From: Trujillonella endophytica
GTDB taxonomy: Bacteria; Actinomycetota; Actinomycetes; Mycobacteriales; Geodermatophilaceae
NCBI RefSeq assembly: GCF_900110555.1
Contig: NZ_FOEE01000014.1
Location: 83,055 to 147,054, forward strand
Length of the DNA: 64,000 nt
Reading direction: 5' to 3'
Each line of letters begins with the position of its first letter. Positions within the stretch are counted from its first letter, which is position 1. Of this stretch, positions 8,330 to 16,369 are shown in pieces. Position numbers and translations under genes: made by a program. The notes beneath the pieces were generated by a model. It was not told the origin of the DNA and did not search any database. It was given only the letters and a program-made list of their open reading frames with translations.

Positions 8330-9619
8330 ATGCCGGACAGCGTTGTAGGGGCCCCGGCCGAGAAGACCGAGCCGCAGATCACCGACGAGGGGATCGCGCG
8401 GCTCCGGCAGCGGATCGGCATCCCGCAGGCCAACCCGGTACCTCCGCACTACCTGCGTCCCGGCACCGACGCCTTCCGCACGGTGGCCTGGTCCTACGGC
8501 GACGACAACCCGCTGTGGGCGGACCCGGAGTACGCGGCGGCCTCCCGCTGGGGTGGCCCGATCGCGCCGCCGCCGCTGATCGGCGGCGACAGCATCATCG
8601 GCGAGGACGTGCTGACCGAGGCGGAGCTGGCCCGGCAGGGCGAGCTGAAGGGCGACCCGCTGCGCGGCGTCCACGCCTTCTACTCCGCCTCGCAGCGCGA
8701 GTGGTGGGCCCCGCTGCGCGCCGACACGGCGGTGCGCCGGCGCAATGCCCTGGTCGGCGTGCTGGACAAGCCGAGCGAGTTCAGCGGCCGGGCGGTGCAC
8801 GAGTGGAACGCCAACGTCTTCGCCGACGCCGACGGGACCCCGTTGGCCGGCCAGTACCGGCTGATGATCCGCACCGTGCGGTCGGAGTCGCGCAAGCGGA
8901 ACAAGGACAAGGTGTTCGAGGCGGCGCAGTGGACCGAGGAGCAGCTCGCCGAGGTCGACGCGACCTACGCCGCTGAGGGGCCGCGGGGTGCCGAGCCGCG
9001 CTGGTTCGAGGACGTCGAGGTGGGCGAGCAGCTCCGCCCCATGGTCAAGGGGCCGCTGACGGTCACCGACATGGTCTGCTGGCACGTCGGCATGGGCATG
9101 GGGATGTACGGCGTCGCCCCGCTGCGCCTGGCCCACCGGAACCGGCAGCGCGTGCCGCGCTTCTACCACCGCGACCCCCAGGGCGTGCCCGACGCGATGC
9201 AGCGGGTGCACTGGGACCCGGAGTACGCCCGCCGGGCCGGTAACCCGACCACCTACGACTACGGGCGCATGCGCGAGGTCTGGGCGATCCACGCCCTCAC
9301 CGACTGGATGGGCGACGACGCGTGGCTGTGGAAGCTGCGGGTGGAGTTCCGGAAGTTCAACTTCGTCGGTGACGCGCAGTGGATCACCGGCAGCGTCGTC
9401 GGCAAGCACCTCGCCGAGGACGCGCACGGCGTGCACCCCGCCGTCGACCTAGAGCTCGCGGTGACCAACCAGCGGGGCGAGGTGACCGCGCCGGTCACCG
9501 CCTCCGTGCTGCTGCCCAGCCGCGAGCACGGCCCGGTCGTGCTGCCCGCGCCGATGGGTGGCGCCACGACGCTGGACGGCACCCTCGAGGCGGCCGTCGC
9601 GCACTTCGCCCGGACATGA
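8330..9619 (+). CDS. MaoC/FAS1-like double hot-dog dehydratase-like protein
   Basis: 429 residues, the length of a fused two-hot-dog protein. The N-terminal half has the hydratase-2-like segment SYGDDNPLWADPEYA, in which the His expected after NPL is Trp. The C-terminal half ends in a second hot-dog (KFNFVGDAQWITGSVV). Family members hydrate enoyl-CoA or, in steroid pathways, act with another subunit. The missing His makes independent activity uncertain. It is the first gene of the rightward operon, and its stop overlaps the next ATG (ATGA at 9616). Confidence 0.8.
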   Translation: MPDSVVGAPAEKTEPQITDEGIARLRQRIGIPQANPVPPHYLRPGTDAFRTVAWSYGDDNPLWADPEYAAASRWGGPIAPPPLIGGDSIIGEDVLTEAELARQGELKGDPLRGVHAFYSASQREWWAPLRADTAVRRRNALVGVLDKPSEFSGRAVHEWNANVFADADGTPLAGQYRLMIRTVRSESRKRNKDKVFEAAQWTEEQLAEVDATYAAEGPRGAEPRWFEDVEVGEQLRPMVKGPLTVTDMVCWHVGMGMGMYGVAPLRLAHRNRQRVPRFYHRDPQGVPDAMQRVHWDPEYARRAGNPTTYDYGRMREVWAIHALTDWMGDDAWLWKLRVEFRKFNFVGDAQWITGSVVGKHLAEDAHGVHPAVDLELAVTNQRGEVTAPVTASVLLPSREHGPVVLPAPMGGATTLDGTLEAAVAHFART

Positions 9620-10734
9620 CGACCGAGACCTCCCAGACCTCGCTCGCCGAGCTGGCCGAGTTCGGCGCGAGCATCCGCGCGGCGCTGGCCACGCTCAGCG
9701 GCTCGGAGCAGGTGCGCGACGCCTTGTTCGCCGACCCCGACCCGCGGGCCTGGGCAGTCCTGGCCGGTCAGCTGGAGCTGCCCGGCATGCTGCTGCCCGA
9801 GGAGCACGGCGGCGGCGGGCTGACGACGGTCGAGGCCGTCGTCGCCTTCGAGGAGGCCGGCCGCGCGCTGCTGCCGGGGCCGCTGTTCGGCACCGCCGCC
9901 CTCGCCGTCCCGCTGCTCGTTGCGCTGGGCGACGCCGACGCGCTCGCCCGGTACGGGCCGGCGATCGCGTCCGGCGAGCTGACCGCCACCGTCGCGCTGG
10001 CCGAGGACGACGGCGCCTGGTCCCCGGCCGCCGTCACCGCCCGGGCGCTTCCCGACGGCAACGGCTGGCGGCTCACCGGCGGCAAGCACCTCGTGGTGGA
10101 CGGCGCCGACGCGGGGTTGCTGCTGGTCCTCGCCCGGACGCCGGACGGCGGGCTCGGCGCCTTCGCCGTCGAAGGCGGCGCCGGCGGGCTGGGTCGCACC
10201 GCGCTGGTGACCCTCGACCTCACCCGGCGGATGGCGCGACTGACCCTCGACGGGGTACCCGCCGTCCGCGTGGGCGGGGACGCCGGGGCGGCCGTCGAGG
10301 CCGCGTCCGACGTCGCCCGGCTCCTGCTGGCCGCCGAGCAGGTCGGTGGGGCGCAGCGCTGCCTGGACATGGTGGTCGGCTACGCCGGCCGGCGGATCCA
10401 GTTCGCCCGCCCGATCGGCTCCTTCCAGGCGATCAAGCAGCGCCTGGCCGACGCCCTGGTGCAGATCGAGTCCGCACGCTCCGCCGTCCAGGCCGCCGCC
10501 CGGTCCACCGGTCGCGACCTGGCCCGTGACAGCCGGGTGGCCGCGCTGCTGGCCACCGAGGCCTACACCTCCATCTCCGCGCAGAACATCCAGCTGCACG
10601 GCGGCATCGGCTTCACCTGGGAGCACGACGCCCACCTGTACTTCAAGCGGGCGCGGACCAGCGCACAGCTGCTGGGCGCCCCGGGCGACCACGTGGCCGC
10701 GCTGGCCGACGTCCTCGCGACCGAGATCGACTGA
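9616..10734 (+). CDS. Acyl-CoA dehydrogenase (FadE type, short beta-like subunit)
   Basis: 372 residues with a degenerate N-terminal/FAD-contact half and a well-conserved C-terminal domain: RRIQFARPIGSFQAIKQRLA and LHGGIGFTWEHDAHLYFKR. This profile is that of the partner subunit in alpha2beta2 acyl-CoA dehydrogenases of steroid side-chain oxidation. It is coupled by ATGA to the MaoC-like gene and lies 12 nt before a crotonase. A likely partner is the 6213-7508 product. Confidence 0.88.
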   Translation: MTTETSQTSLAELAEFGASIRAALATLSGSEQVRDALFADPDPRAWAVLAGQLELPGMLLPEEHGGGGLTTVEAVVAFEEAGRALLPGPLFGTAALAVPLLVALGDADALARYGPAIASGELTATVALAEDDGAWSPAAVTARALPDGNGWRLTGGKHLVVDGADAGLLLVLARTPDGGLGAFAVEGGAGGLGRTALVTLDLTRRMARLTLDGVPAVRVGGDAGAAVEAASDVARLLLAAEQVGGAQRCLDMVVGYAGRRIQFARPIGSFQAIKQRLADALVQIESARSAVQAAARSTGRDLARDSRVAALLATEAYTSISAQNIQLHGGIGFTWEHDAHLYFKRARTSAQLLGAPGDHVAALADVLATEID

Positions 10735-10746
10735 GGGGAAGGGCCC

Positions 10747-11547
10747 ATGACCTCGTACGAGCACCTCGAGCTCCGCCGCGAGGGGCGCGTCGGCTGGTTG
10801 ATCTTCGACCGACCCGACCAGCTCAACGCCATGAACAACGCGATGCGCGACGAGCTCGCCGACGCCTGGCTGGAGCTCGACCGCGACCCCTCGGTGCGGG
10901 TGATCGTCAACACCGGCAACGGCCGGGCGTTCCAGACCGGCGCCGACATGACCGAGATCGCCGGCGACGGCGTCGGCATGGAGCGCTACCGCGACGACAT
11001 GATGGACTTCACCCTCCACTTCACGTCGTGGCACCAGAACGTCGCCAAGCCGGTCATCGCGGCGATCAACGGGACGGCGGCCGGCGGTGGCCTGCACTTC
11101 GTGGCCGACGCCGACATCTGCATCGCCGCCTCGAACGCCACCTTCCTCGACCCGCACGTGAGCGTCGGCCAGGTCACCGCGATCGAGGCCATCGGCCTGG
11201 CGAAGAAGATCCCCTTCGAGGCGGTCATGCGGATGGCCCTGGTCGGCCGGCACGAGCGGATGAGCGCCCAGCGCGCCTACGAGCTCGGCCTGGTCAGCGA
11301 GGTCGTCGACCCGCCGGAGCGGCTGCGGGAGGCCGCGCAGGAGCTCGCCGAGAAGGTGGCCCGCAACTCGCCGGTGGCCATGGCCGCCACGAAGAAGGCG
11401 CTGTGGGGGGCCCTGGAGATGGGCCTGACCGACGCCTGCCGGGTGGGCGCCCAGCACCTCGTCGGCGTGTGGGGCCACCCCGACCAGAACGAGGGGCCGC
11501 TGGCCTTCGTGGAGAAGCGCGAGCCGAAGTGGGAGCCCCTGACCTGA
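10747..11547 (+). CDS. Crotonase-superfamily protein with His-His active site (paralogue)
   Basis: 266 residues with AFQTGADM and GTAAGGGLHFVADADI. The two canonical catalytic Glu positions are His117 (GGGLHF) and His137 (DPHVSVG), the same double change as in the 7505-8257 product. AGGGGAAGGGCCC before the ATG is a good ribosome site. It follows the beta-like acyl-CoA dehydrogenase in the same operon. A non-hydratase reaction such as hydrolysis, isomerisation or C-C cleavage is possible; none can be assigned from sequence. Confidence 0.88.
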   Translation: MTSYEHLELRREGRVGWLIFDRPDQLNAMNNAMRDELADAWLELDRDPSVRVIVNTGNGRAFQTGADMTEIAGDGVGMERYRDDMMDFTLHFTSWHQNVAKPVIAAINGTAAGGGLHFVADADICIAASNATFLDPHVSVGQVTAIEAIGLAKKIPFEAVMRMALVGRHERMSAQRAYELGLVSEVVDPPERLREAAQELAEKVARNSPVAMAATKKALWGALEMGLTDACRVGAQHLVGVWGHPDQNEGPLAFVEKREPKWEPLT

Positions 11548-11573
11548 CCTGACCCCGACGAGGAGGACGGACC

Positions 11574-12884
11574 GTGCGGTTCTCGCTGACCTACCCGACG
11601 GTGATGCTCGACCCGCCGGCGGAGCTGCTGACCGCCGAGGGCCTGGCGTCGATCGCGGCGGCCGCGGAGGAGGCCGGCTTCGCCGGGATCGGGTTCCCCG
11701 AGCACCCGGCGACCCCGCAGAGCTGGCGGGACGGCGCCGGGCACGACTCGGTCGACCCGTTCCTCGCGCTGACCGTGGCGGCGACGGCCACCGCCGGCCT
11801 GCGGTTGCTGACCTTCCTGGCCGTCCTGCCGTACCGGAACCCGTTCCTGCTGGCCAAGACGACGGCGACGCTGGACCGGCTCTCCGGCGGGCGGCTGACC
11901 CTCGGCGTGGGTACCGGGTACCTGGAGGGCGAGTTCGCCGCCCTCGGTGTCGACTTCGGCGAGCGCAACGCGCTGTTCGACGAGGCGCTGGAGGTGCTGC
12001 GGCTGGCCTGGACCGGCGAGCCGGTCGACTGGCAGGGCCGCTCCTTCACCGCCGACGGCGCCGTCAGCCGCCCGACACCGGTCGCCACCCCTCGGCCGCC
12101 GGTCTGGATCGGCGGCAACTCCCGGCTCACCCGGCGGCGGGTCGCGGCCCTGGCCGAGGGCTGGGCGCCGGTGCCGACGAGCCCCGCACAGGTGCTGCGG
12201 CGCAGGACCGCCCCGCTGGAGTCGCTCGACCGGCTCGCCGGGTGGATCCGCGAGCTGCAGGAGGAGCGGGAGCAGCTCGGCCGCCTCGCCCCGGCCGACG
12301 TGCTCTACATGGTGACCGACGCCGACCCGATCGCCGATCCGGAGCGCTATCTCGACAGCGTGCAGCGGCTGGCCGACATCGGGGTCACCTGGCTCTCCCT
12401 CGGTGTGCGCGGGAGGTCGGTCGCCGAGGTCACCGACCGGCTGGCCGAGGTGGGGGAGCGGGTCCTCGCCCGCGTCGGCGCGCCGGCGCCCCCGCCGTGC
12501 GCCGACGCCGACGTCCGCGCGGTCGTCGCGCTGCACCGCACCTACGCCGACGCGCTCGACCGGCGCGAGTTCGACCGGCTCGACCGGGTGTTCACCGCCG
12601 ACGTCGTCGCCGGCTACCCCGGACACGAGCGCATCGTCGGGCTCCCGGCGCTGGTCGCGTTCATGCGCGATTCGCACGCCGACGTCGCCCGCACGGTCCA
12701 CCGGGTGGTCGACGTGGCGGTGACGGTCGACGGCGACATGGCCACCGGCACCGCGGCCAAGCGCAACGATCTCCTGCGCGCCGGGGACGACGGGCAGACC
12801 GTCGTGACCGGGCGCTACACCGACGAGCTCGTCCGCACGCCCGAGGGGTGGCGGATCCGGTCCCGGCGCTCGACCCACGCGTGA
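11574..12884 (+). CDS. LLM-class (F420-type) oxidoreductase fused to a SnoaL-like domain
   Basis: 436 residues from a GTG with GAGGAGGACGG ahead of it. Residues about 1-300 are a luciferase-like TIM barrel (FAGIGFPEHPATP, LSGGRLTLGVGTGYLEGEF, RPPVWIGGNS). Residues about 310-436 are an NTF2/SnoaL fold (VVALHRTYADALDRREFDRL ... ADELV-like YTDELVRTPEGWRIRSRR) similar to the separate SnoaL proteins in this window, for example 36580-37023. The fusion is in one frame with no stop. F420 dependence is inferred from the family. Confidence 0.85.
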   Translation: MRFSLTYPTVMLDPPAELLTAEGLASIAAAAEEAGFAGIGFPEHPATPQSWRDGAGHDSVDPFLALTVAATATAGLRLLTFLAVLPYRNPFLLAKTTATLDRLSGGRLTLGVGTGYLEGEFAALGVDFGERNALFDEALEVLRLAWTGEPVDWQGRSFTADGAVSRPTPVATPRPPVWIGGNSRLTRRRVAALAEGWAPVPTSPAQVLRRRTAPLESLDRLAGWIRELQEEREQLGRLAPADVLYMVTDADPIADPERYLDSVQRLADIGVTWLSLGVRGRSVAEVTDRLAEVGERVLARVGAPAPPPCADADVRAVVALHRTYADALDRREFDRLDRVFTADVVAGYPGHERIVGLPALVAFMRDSHADVARTVHRVVDVAVTVDGDMATGTAAKRNDLLRAGDDGQTVVTGRYTDELVRTPEGWRIRSRRSTHA

Positions 12885-13072
12885 GCCGACGCCGGGCACG
12901 CGCGGGCTCCTCGGGCGGCGGCGGCGCCGACCCGCGCGAACTCGTGGTGATCGCGGCTCGATGGCCACGAGAACGCAGGACTCGGGCCGGTGCGCTGCGC
13001 CGTTGCGAGGTGGGCCACATCCGCGGGAGGCTGCACTGGTAAAGATTGACACTTAGGGGTGGGGGACGCGCT

Positions 13073-14593
13073 GTGGCGTACGACGAGATCGTGGTCGGTT
13101 CCGGGGCCGGGGGAGCGGTGGTCGCCGCCCGGCTGAGCGAGGACGGCACCCGCTCGGTGCTGCTGCTGGAGGCCGGCCCCGACTTCGGGTCCGTCGACGC
13201 GCTGCCCGAGCCGCTGCGCGACCCCTTCGTCACCTTCACCGGTGCCGACTGGGGCTGGACGGCGAACATGACCCCCGAGCGCGTGCTGCCCTACCCCCGC
13301 GGCAGGACCCTCGGTGGGTCGACCGCGGTCAACGCCGCCGTCGCCATGCGCCCGACCCCCGGCGACCTGGACCGCTGGGTGCGGGCCGGTGCGCCCGACT
13401 GGAGCCTCGAGGCGTGCCTGCCGTACTTCCGACGCCTGGAGTCCGATCCCGCCGGTGACCCGGCGGTGCACGGGACCGGGGGGCCGATCCCGATCCGCCG
13501 CCAGCCCCGGGACGGCTGGCAGCCGATCACCCGCGCGTTCGCCGAGGAGATGGCCGCGACCGGGCACCCGGTCATCGAGGACCACAACGACCACCGTGTC
13601 GTGGGCGCCGGGCCGACCGCGCACAACGTCCGCGACGGCATCCGGTGGTCGACCGCCTCGGCCTACCTGGAGCCCGCCCGGAGCCGGTCCAACCTGACGA
13701 TCCGCGCCGGAGTGCTCGTCGACCGGTTGCTGCTCGACGGCGACCGGGTCGTGGGCGTGGAGGCCCTGACCGGCGAGGGCCGCACCGAGCGGTTCGAGGG
13801 CGCCCGCGTGACCCTCGCGGCCGGCGCGGTGGCCACGCCGCCGATCCTGCTCCGCTCGGGGATCGGCCCGGCCGACGACCTGCGCGGGCTGGGGATCCCC
13901 GTCGTCCTCGACGTCCCCGCCGTCGGCCGCAACCTGCAGGACCACACCGGCGCCTTCGTCACCGCCCTCGCCCGGCCGGGCGTCGAGCAGGACCCCGACA
14001 ACTACTTCGCCTTCTACTCGCGCAGCGAGACCGAGCCGTGGTTCCTGGCCCTGCTCGCGCTGTTCAGCCCGCAGGCGCTCGGCTCGTTCTACGGCGACCC
14101 GTCCGCGGACCCGGTCATCGCCATCTCCGCCGGCCTCGCCCGTCCGCACTCGCGCGGAACGGTGACCCTGGCCGGCCGGGACCCGCAGGTGCAGCCGGTC
14201 ATCGACCTGGACTTCCTCTCCCACCCGCAGGACCAGGCCGACATCCGTGCCGGGGCCCGGGCCGCCTGGGCCGCCCTGCACGGCGAGCACCTGTGCCCCC
14301 TGGTCAAGGAGGTCTCGCCGGCCGTTGCAGCGGTGATCGACGACGACGACGCGCTCCTCGCCCACGCGCGGGCGAACTGCGGCAGCGGGTTCCACCCGGT
14401 GGGGACGGCGCGGATGGGGGCCGAGCCCGGTCCCGACGTCGTCACCGACCAGGAGGGGCGGGTCTTCGGGGTGCCGGGACTGCGGATCGCCGACGCCTCG
14501 CTGATACCGCTGCAGGTCAGCTCTCCGACGAACCTGACCTGCCTCATGATCGGCGAGCGGATCGCCGACTCGCTGCTCCACGACGCTGACTGA
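13073..14593 (+). CDS. GMC-family FAD-dependent oxidoreductase (choline/alcohol dehydrogenase type)
   Basis: 506 residues. The N-terminal FAD motif is EIVVGSGAGGAVVAARL with LLEAGPDFG, the GMC signature region is GRTLGGSTAVNAAVAM, and the C-terminus has the catalytic CGSGFHPVGTARMG and IADASLIPLQVSSPTNLT. The GTG at 13073 (GGGGGACGCGCT before it) keeps the FAD motif close to the N-terminus; a longer TTG frame from 13046 starts within AT-rich upstream DNA. It probably oxidises an alcohol or hydroxy side chain. Confidence 0.9.
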   Translation: MAYDEIVVGSGAGGAVVAARLSEDGTRSVLLLEAGPDFGSVDALPEPLRDPFVTFTGADWGWTANMTPERVLPYPRGRTLGGSTAVNAAVAMRPTPGDLDRWVRAGAPDWSLEACLPYFRRLESDPAGDPAVHGTGGPIPIRRQPRDGWQPITRAFAEEMAATGHPVIEDHNDHRVVGAGPTAHNVRDGIRWSTASAYLEPARSRSNLTIRAGVLVDRLLLDGDRVVGVEALTGEGRTERFEGARVTLAAGAVATPPILLRSGIGPADDLRGLGIPVVLDVPAVGRNLQDHTGAFVTALARPGVEQDPDNYFAFYSRSETEPWFLALLALFSPQALGSFYGDPSADPVIAISAGLARPHSRGTVTLAGRDPQVQPVIDLDFLSHPQDQADIRAGARAAWAALHGEHLCPLVKEVSPAVAAVIDDDDALLAHARANCGSGFHPVGTARMGAEPGPDVVTDQEGRVFGVPGLRIADASLIPLQVSSPTNLTCLMIGERIADSLLHDAD

Positions 14594-14632
14594 CGGTCGG
14601 GTCCGCCGTGGCCATCCCGACGTGTTCGGTCG

Positions 14633-14647
14633 GACTATTAGTCCAAT
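14633..14647. promoter_or_regulatory. Palindromic candidate operator (site 2 of the FadR-like motif)
   Basis: Contains GGACTATTAGTCC (14632-14644), a perfect 6-bp dyad around a single T. On the minus strand it reads ATTGGACTAATAGTC, 12 of 15 identical to the site beside the FadR-type gene. It lies in the 181-bp gap before the thiolase-like operon. Confidence 0.5.
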
Positions 14648-14716
14648 CGTCCGCGGCCTTGGTACGGGCTTGTCCCGCCGTCCAGTGCGGCGGCGCTCTT
14701 GACCGGGCGGTGAAAC

Positions 14717-14731
14717 ATAGTTCTAATAGTC
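14717..14731. promoter_or_regulatory. Second operator-like copy before the thiolase operon (site 3)
   Basis: ATAGTTCTAATAGTC shares 12 of 15 bases with the minus-strand reading of 14633-14647, including CTAATAGTC. It lies 84 bp (about eight helical turns) downstream of that site and 44 nt before the next start codon, a spacing compatible with cooperative repression. Confidence 0.45.
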
Positions 14732-14774
14732 TCGTCCGTTCGAGAGCTGGGTCACTCGTCGCTGGGGGTCGTGC

Positions 14775-15938
14775 ATGCCGGGGACGGACCGCCGGGCAGC
14801 GATCGTCGGCGTGGCGAACACCGCCCAGGCCCGCCGCCTGGAGGGGGCGACCTCCCGCGGGCTGGCCGTCTCCGCCGCGCTCGCCGCGCTCGACGACGCC
14901 GGCCTGACCCTCGACGACGTCGACGGGATCAGCGGGGACGCGACCGCCGCGGCGCTCCTCTACGACCTCCGCCTCGGCCCGGCCTGGCTGGGCCGCCAGT
15001 TCGGCATCCAGGCGGTCACCGAGGCGGTGCACGCCGTCGAGGCGGGTGAGGCCGACGTCGTCCTCGTCGTCGCGGCGGAGGCGGGCGGCTACACCGACCG
15101 GTCCGCCACGGCCCCCTGGACCCGGCCGGAGAACGAGTTCGTCGTGCCCTTCGGGCTGTTCACCGCCGCCGAGTTCGCGCTGATCGCCCGCCGGCACATG
15201 ATCACCTACGGCACCACGCCCGAGCAGCTGGCGCGGGTCGCGGCGACCATCCGCACCCACGGCTCGACCACCCCGGGCGCGGTCTACGCCGGCCGGGGCA
15301 CCGTCACGGCCGAGGACGTCCTGGCCTCGCGGATGATCGCCGACCCCTTCCACCTGCTGGACTGCTCGATGACCAGCGAGGGCGGGTGCGCGCTGGTGAT
15401 CGCGGCGGCGGACCGCCTCGCCGACGCCCCCCAGCCGCCGGTGCACGTCCTCGGCTCGGGCTCGGACCACATGGGCCCCTCCTACCGGAACCCCCCGGCC
15501 TGGGACCTCGCCGGACGGCGCGGCGGGCCGGTGCTCGGCCGCATCGGCGAGCGGGCGGTCGGGCGCGCCTTCGCGAGCGCCGGTCTGGACCGGGCCGACG
15601 TCGACGTGCTCGAGCTCTACGACCCGTTCTCCTTCGAGGTGATCCGCCAGCTGGAGGCCTTCGGGTTCTGCGGCCCCGGCGAGGGCGGCCCCTACGTCGA
15701 GGACGGCCACATCGAGCTCACCGGGCGCACCCCCGTGACCACCGACGGCGGCACGATGGCCTTCAGCCATGCCGGCGCGGCGCCGCAGATGTTCCAGCGG
15801 GTGGTCCGCGGCGTGCAGCAGCTGCGCGGGCAGGCCGGGCCGAACCAGGTGCCCGGCGCCCGGGTGGCGCTGTGCAGCGGCGGCGGCGCGGGTGCGCTGT
15901 TCACCACCGTCGTCCTGCTCGGGACGGACCGGGCATGA
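14775..15938 (+). CDS. Thiolase-like lipid-transfer protein (Ltp2-like)
   Basis: 387 residues of thiolase fold, starting AAIVGVANTAQARR. The thiolase nucleophile Cys is absent. ELYDPFSFEV carries the conserved YD-x-F motif, and TDGGTMAFSHAG holds the C-terminal His. It is the first gene of a tight operon with DUF35, amidohydrolase and double CoA-transferase genes; its stop overlaps the DUF35 ATG (15935). Retro-aldolase or acyl-binding activity with its DUF35 partner is inferred from the steroid Ltp2 system. Confidence 0.87.
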   Translation: MPGTDRRAAIVGVANTAQARRLEGATSRGLAVSAALAALDDAGLTLDDVDGISGDATAAALLYDLRLGPAWLGRQFGIQAVTEAVHAVEAGEADVVLVVAAEAGGYTDRSATAPWTRPENEFVVPFGLFTAAEFALIARRHMITYGTTPEQLARVAATIRTHGSTTPGAVYAGRGTVTAEDVLASRMIADPFHLLDCSMTSEGGCALVIAAADRLADAPQPPVHVLGSGSDHMGPSYRNPPAWDLAGRRGGPVLGRIGERAVGRAFASAGLDRADVDVLELYDPFSFEVIRQLEAFGFCGPGEGGPYVEDGHIELTGRTPVTTDGGTMAFSHAGAAPQMFQRVVRGVQQLRGQAGPNQVPGARVALCSGGGAGALFTTVVLLGTDRA

Positions 15939-16369
15939 CCCTGCACCCCCAGCGCCACGCCCTGCCGCACGCGCCGCCGGGCGGGGTGAGCGCCCCCTTC
16001 TGGGCCGGCTGCGCCGCGGGCGAGCTGCGGTTCCAGCGCTGCCGCTCGTGCGCCGCGGTGCAGTTCCCGCCCGCCGAGCACTGCAGAGAGTGCCTCGCCG
16101 CCGACCTCGTCTGGGCGGTCAGCTCCGGCCGCGGGACCGTCTACAGCTGGACGGTCGTGCACCGGCCCGCGACGCCCGCGTTCGAGGTGCCCTACGCACC
16201 CGCGATCGTCGACGTCGCCGAGGGCTTCCAGCTGCTCACCAACCTGGTCGACGTCGCCCCGGAAGAGATCGCCGCCGGCATGCCGGTCGCCGTCCGCTTC
16301 GTCGCCGTCCCGGGCGACCTCACGCTCCCGTACTTCGCCCCCGCACCCTCCGAGGAGACCCCGCCGTGA
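15935..16369 (+). CDS. DUF35 zinc-ribbon/OB-fold protein
   Basis: 144 residues with zinc ribbon CRSCA...CREC, then an OB-fold (GRGTVYSWTVVHRP). It overlaps the thiolase-like gene by 4 nt upstream and the amidohydrolase by 4 nt downstream (GTGA at 16366), so the three are co-translated. It probably stabilises or completes the active site of the preceding thiolase-like protein. Confidence 0.87.
   Translation: MTLHPQRHALPHAPPGGVSAPFWAGCAAGELRFQRCRSCAAVQFPPAEHCRECLAADLVWAVSSGRGTVYSWTVVHRPATPAFEVPYAPAIVDVAEGFQLLTNLVDVAPEEIAAGMPVAVRFVAVPGDLTLPYFAPAPSEETPP

Noticed and set aside
9259..11478. Long minus-strand open frame opposite acyl-CoA dehydrogenase and crotonase genes
   Set aside because: Antisense of well-defined genes, with no domain or ribosome site.
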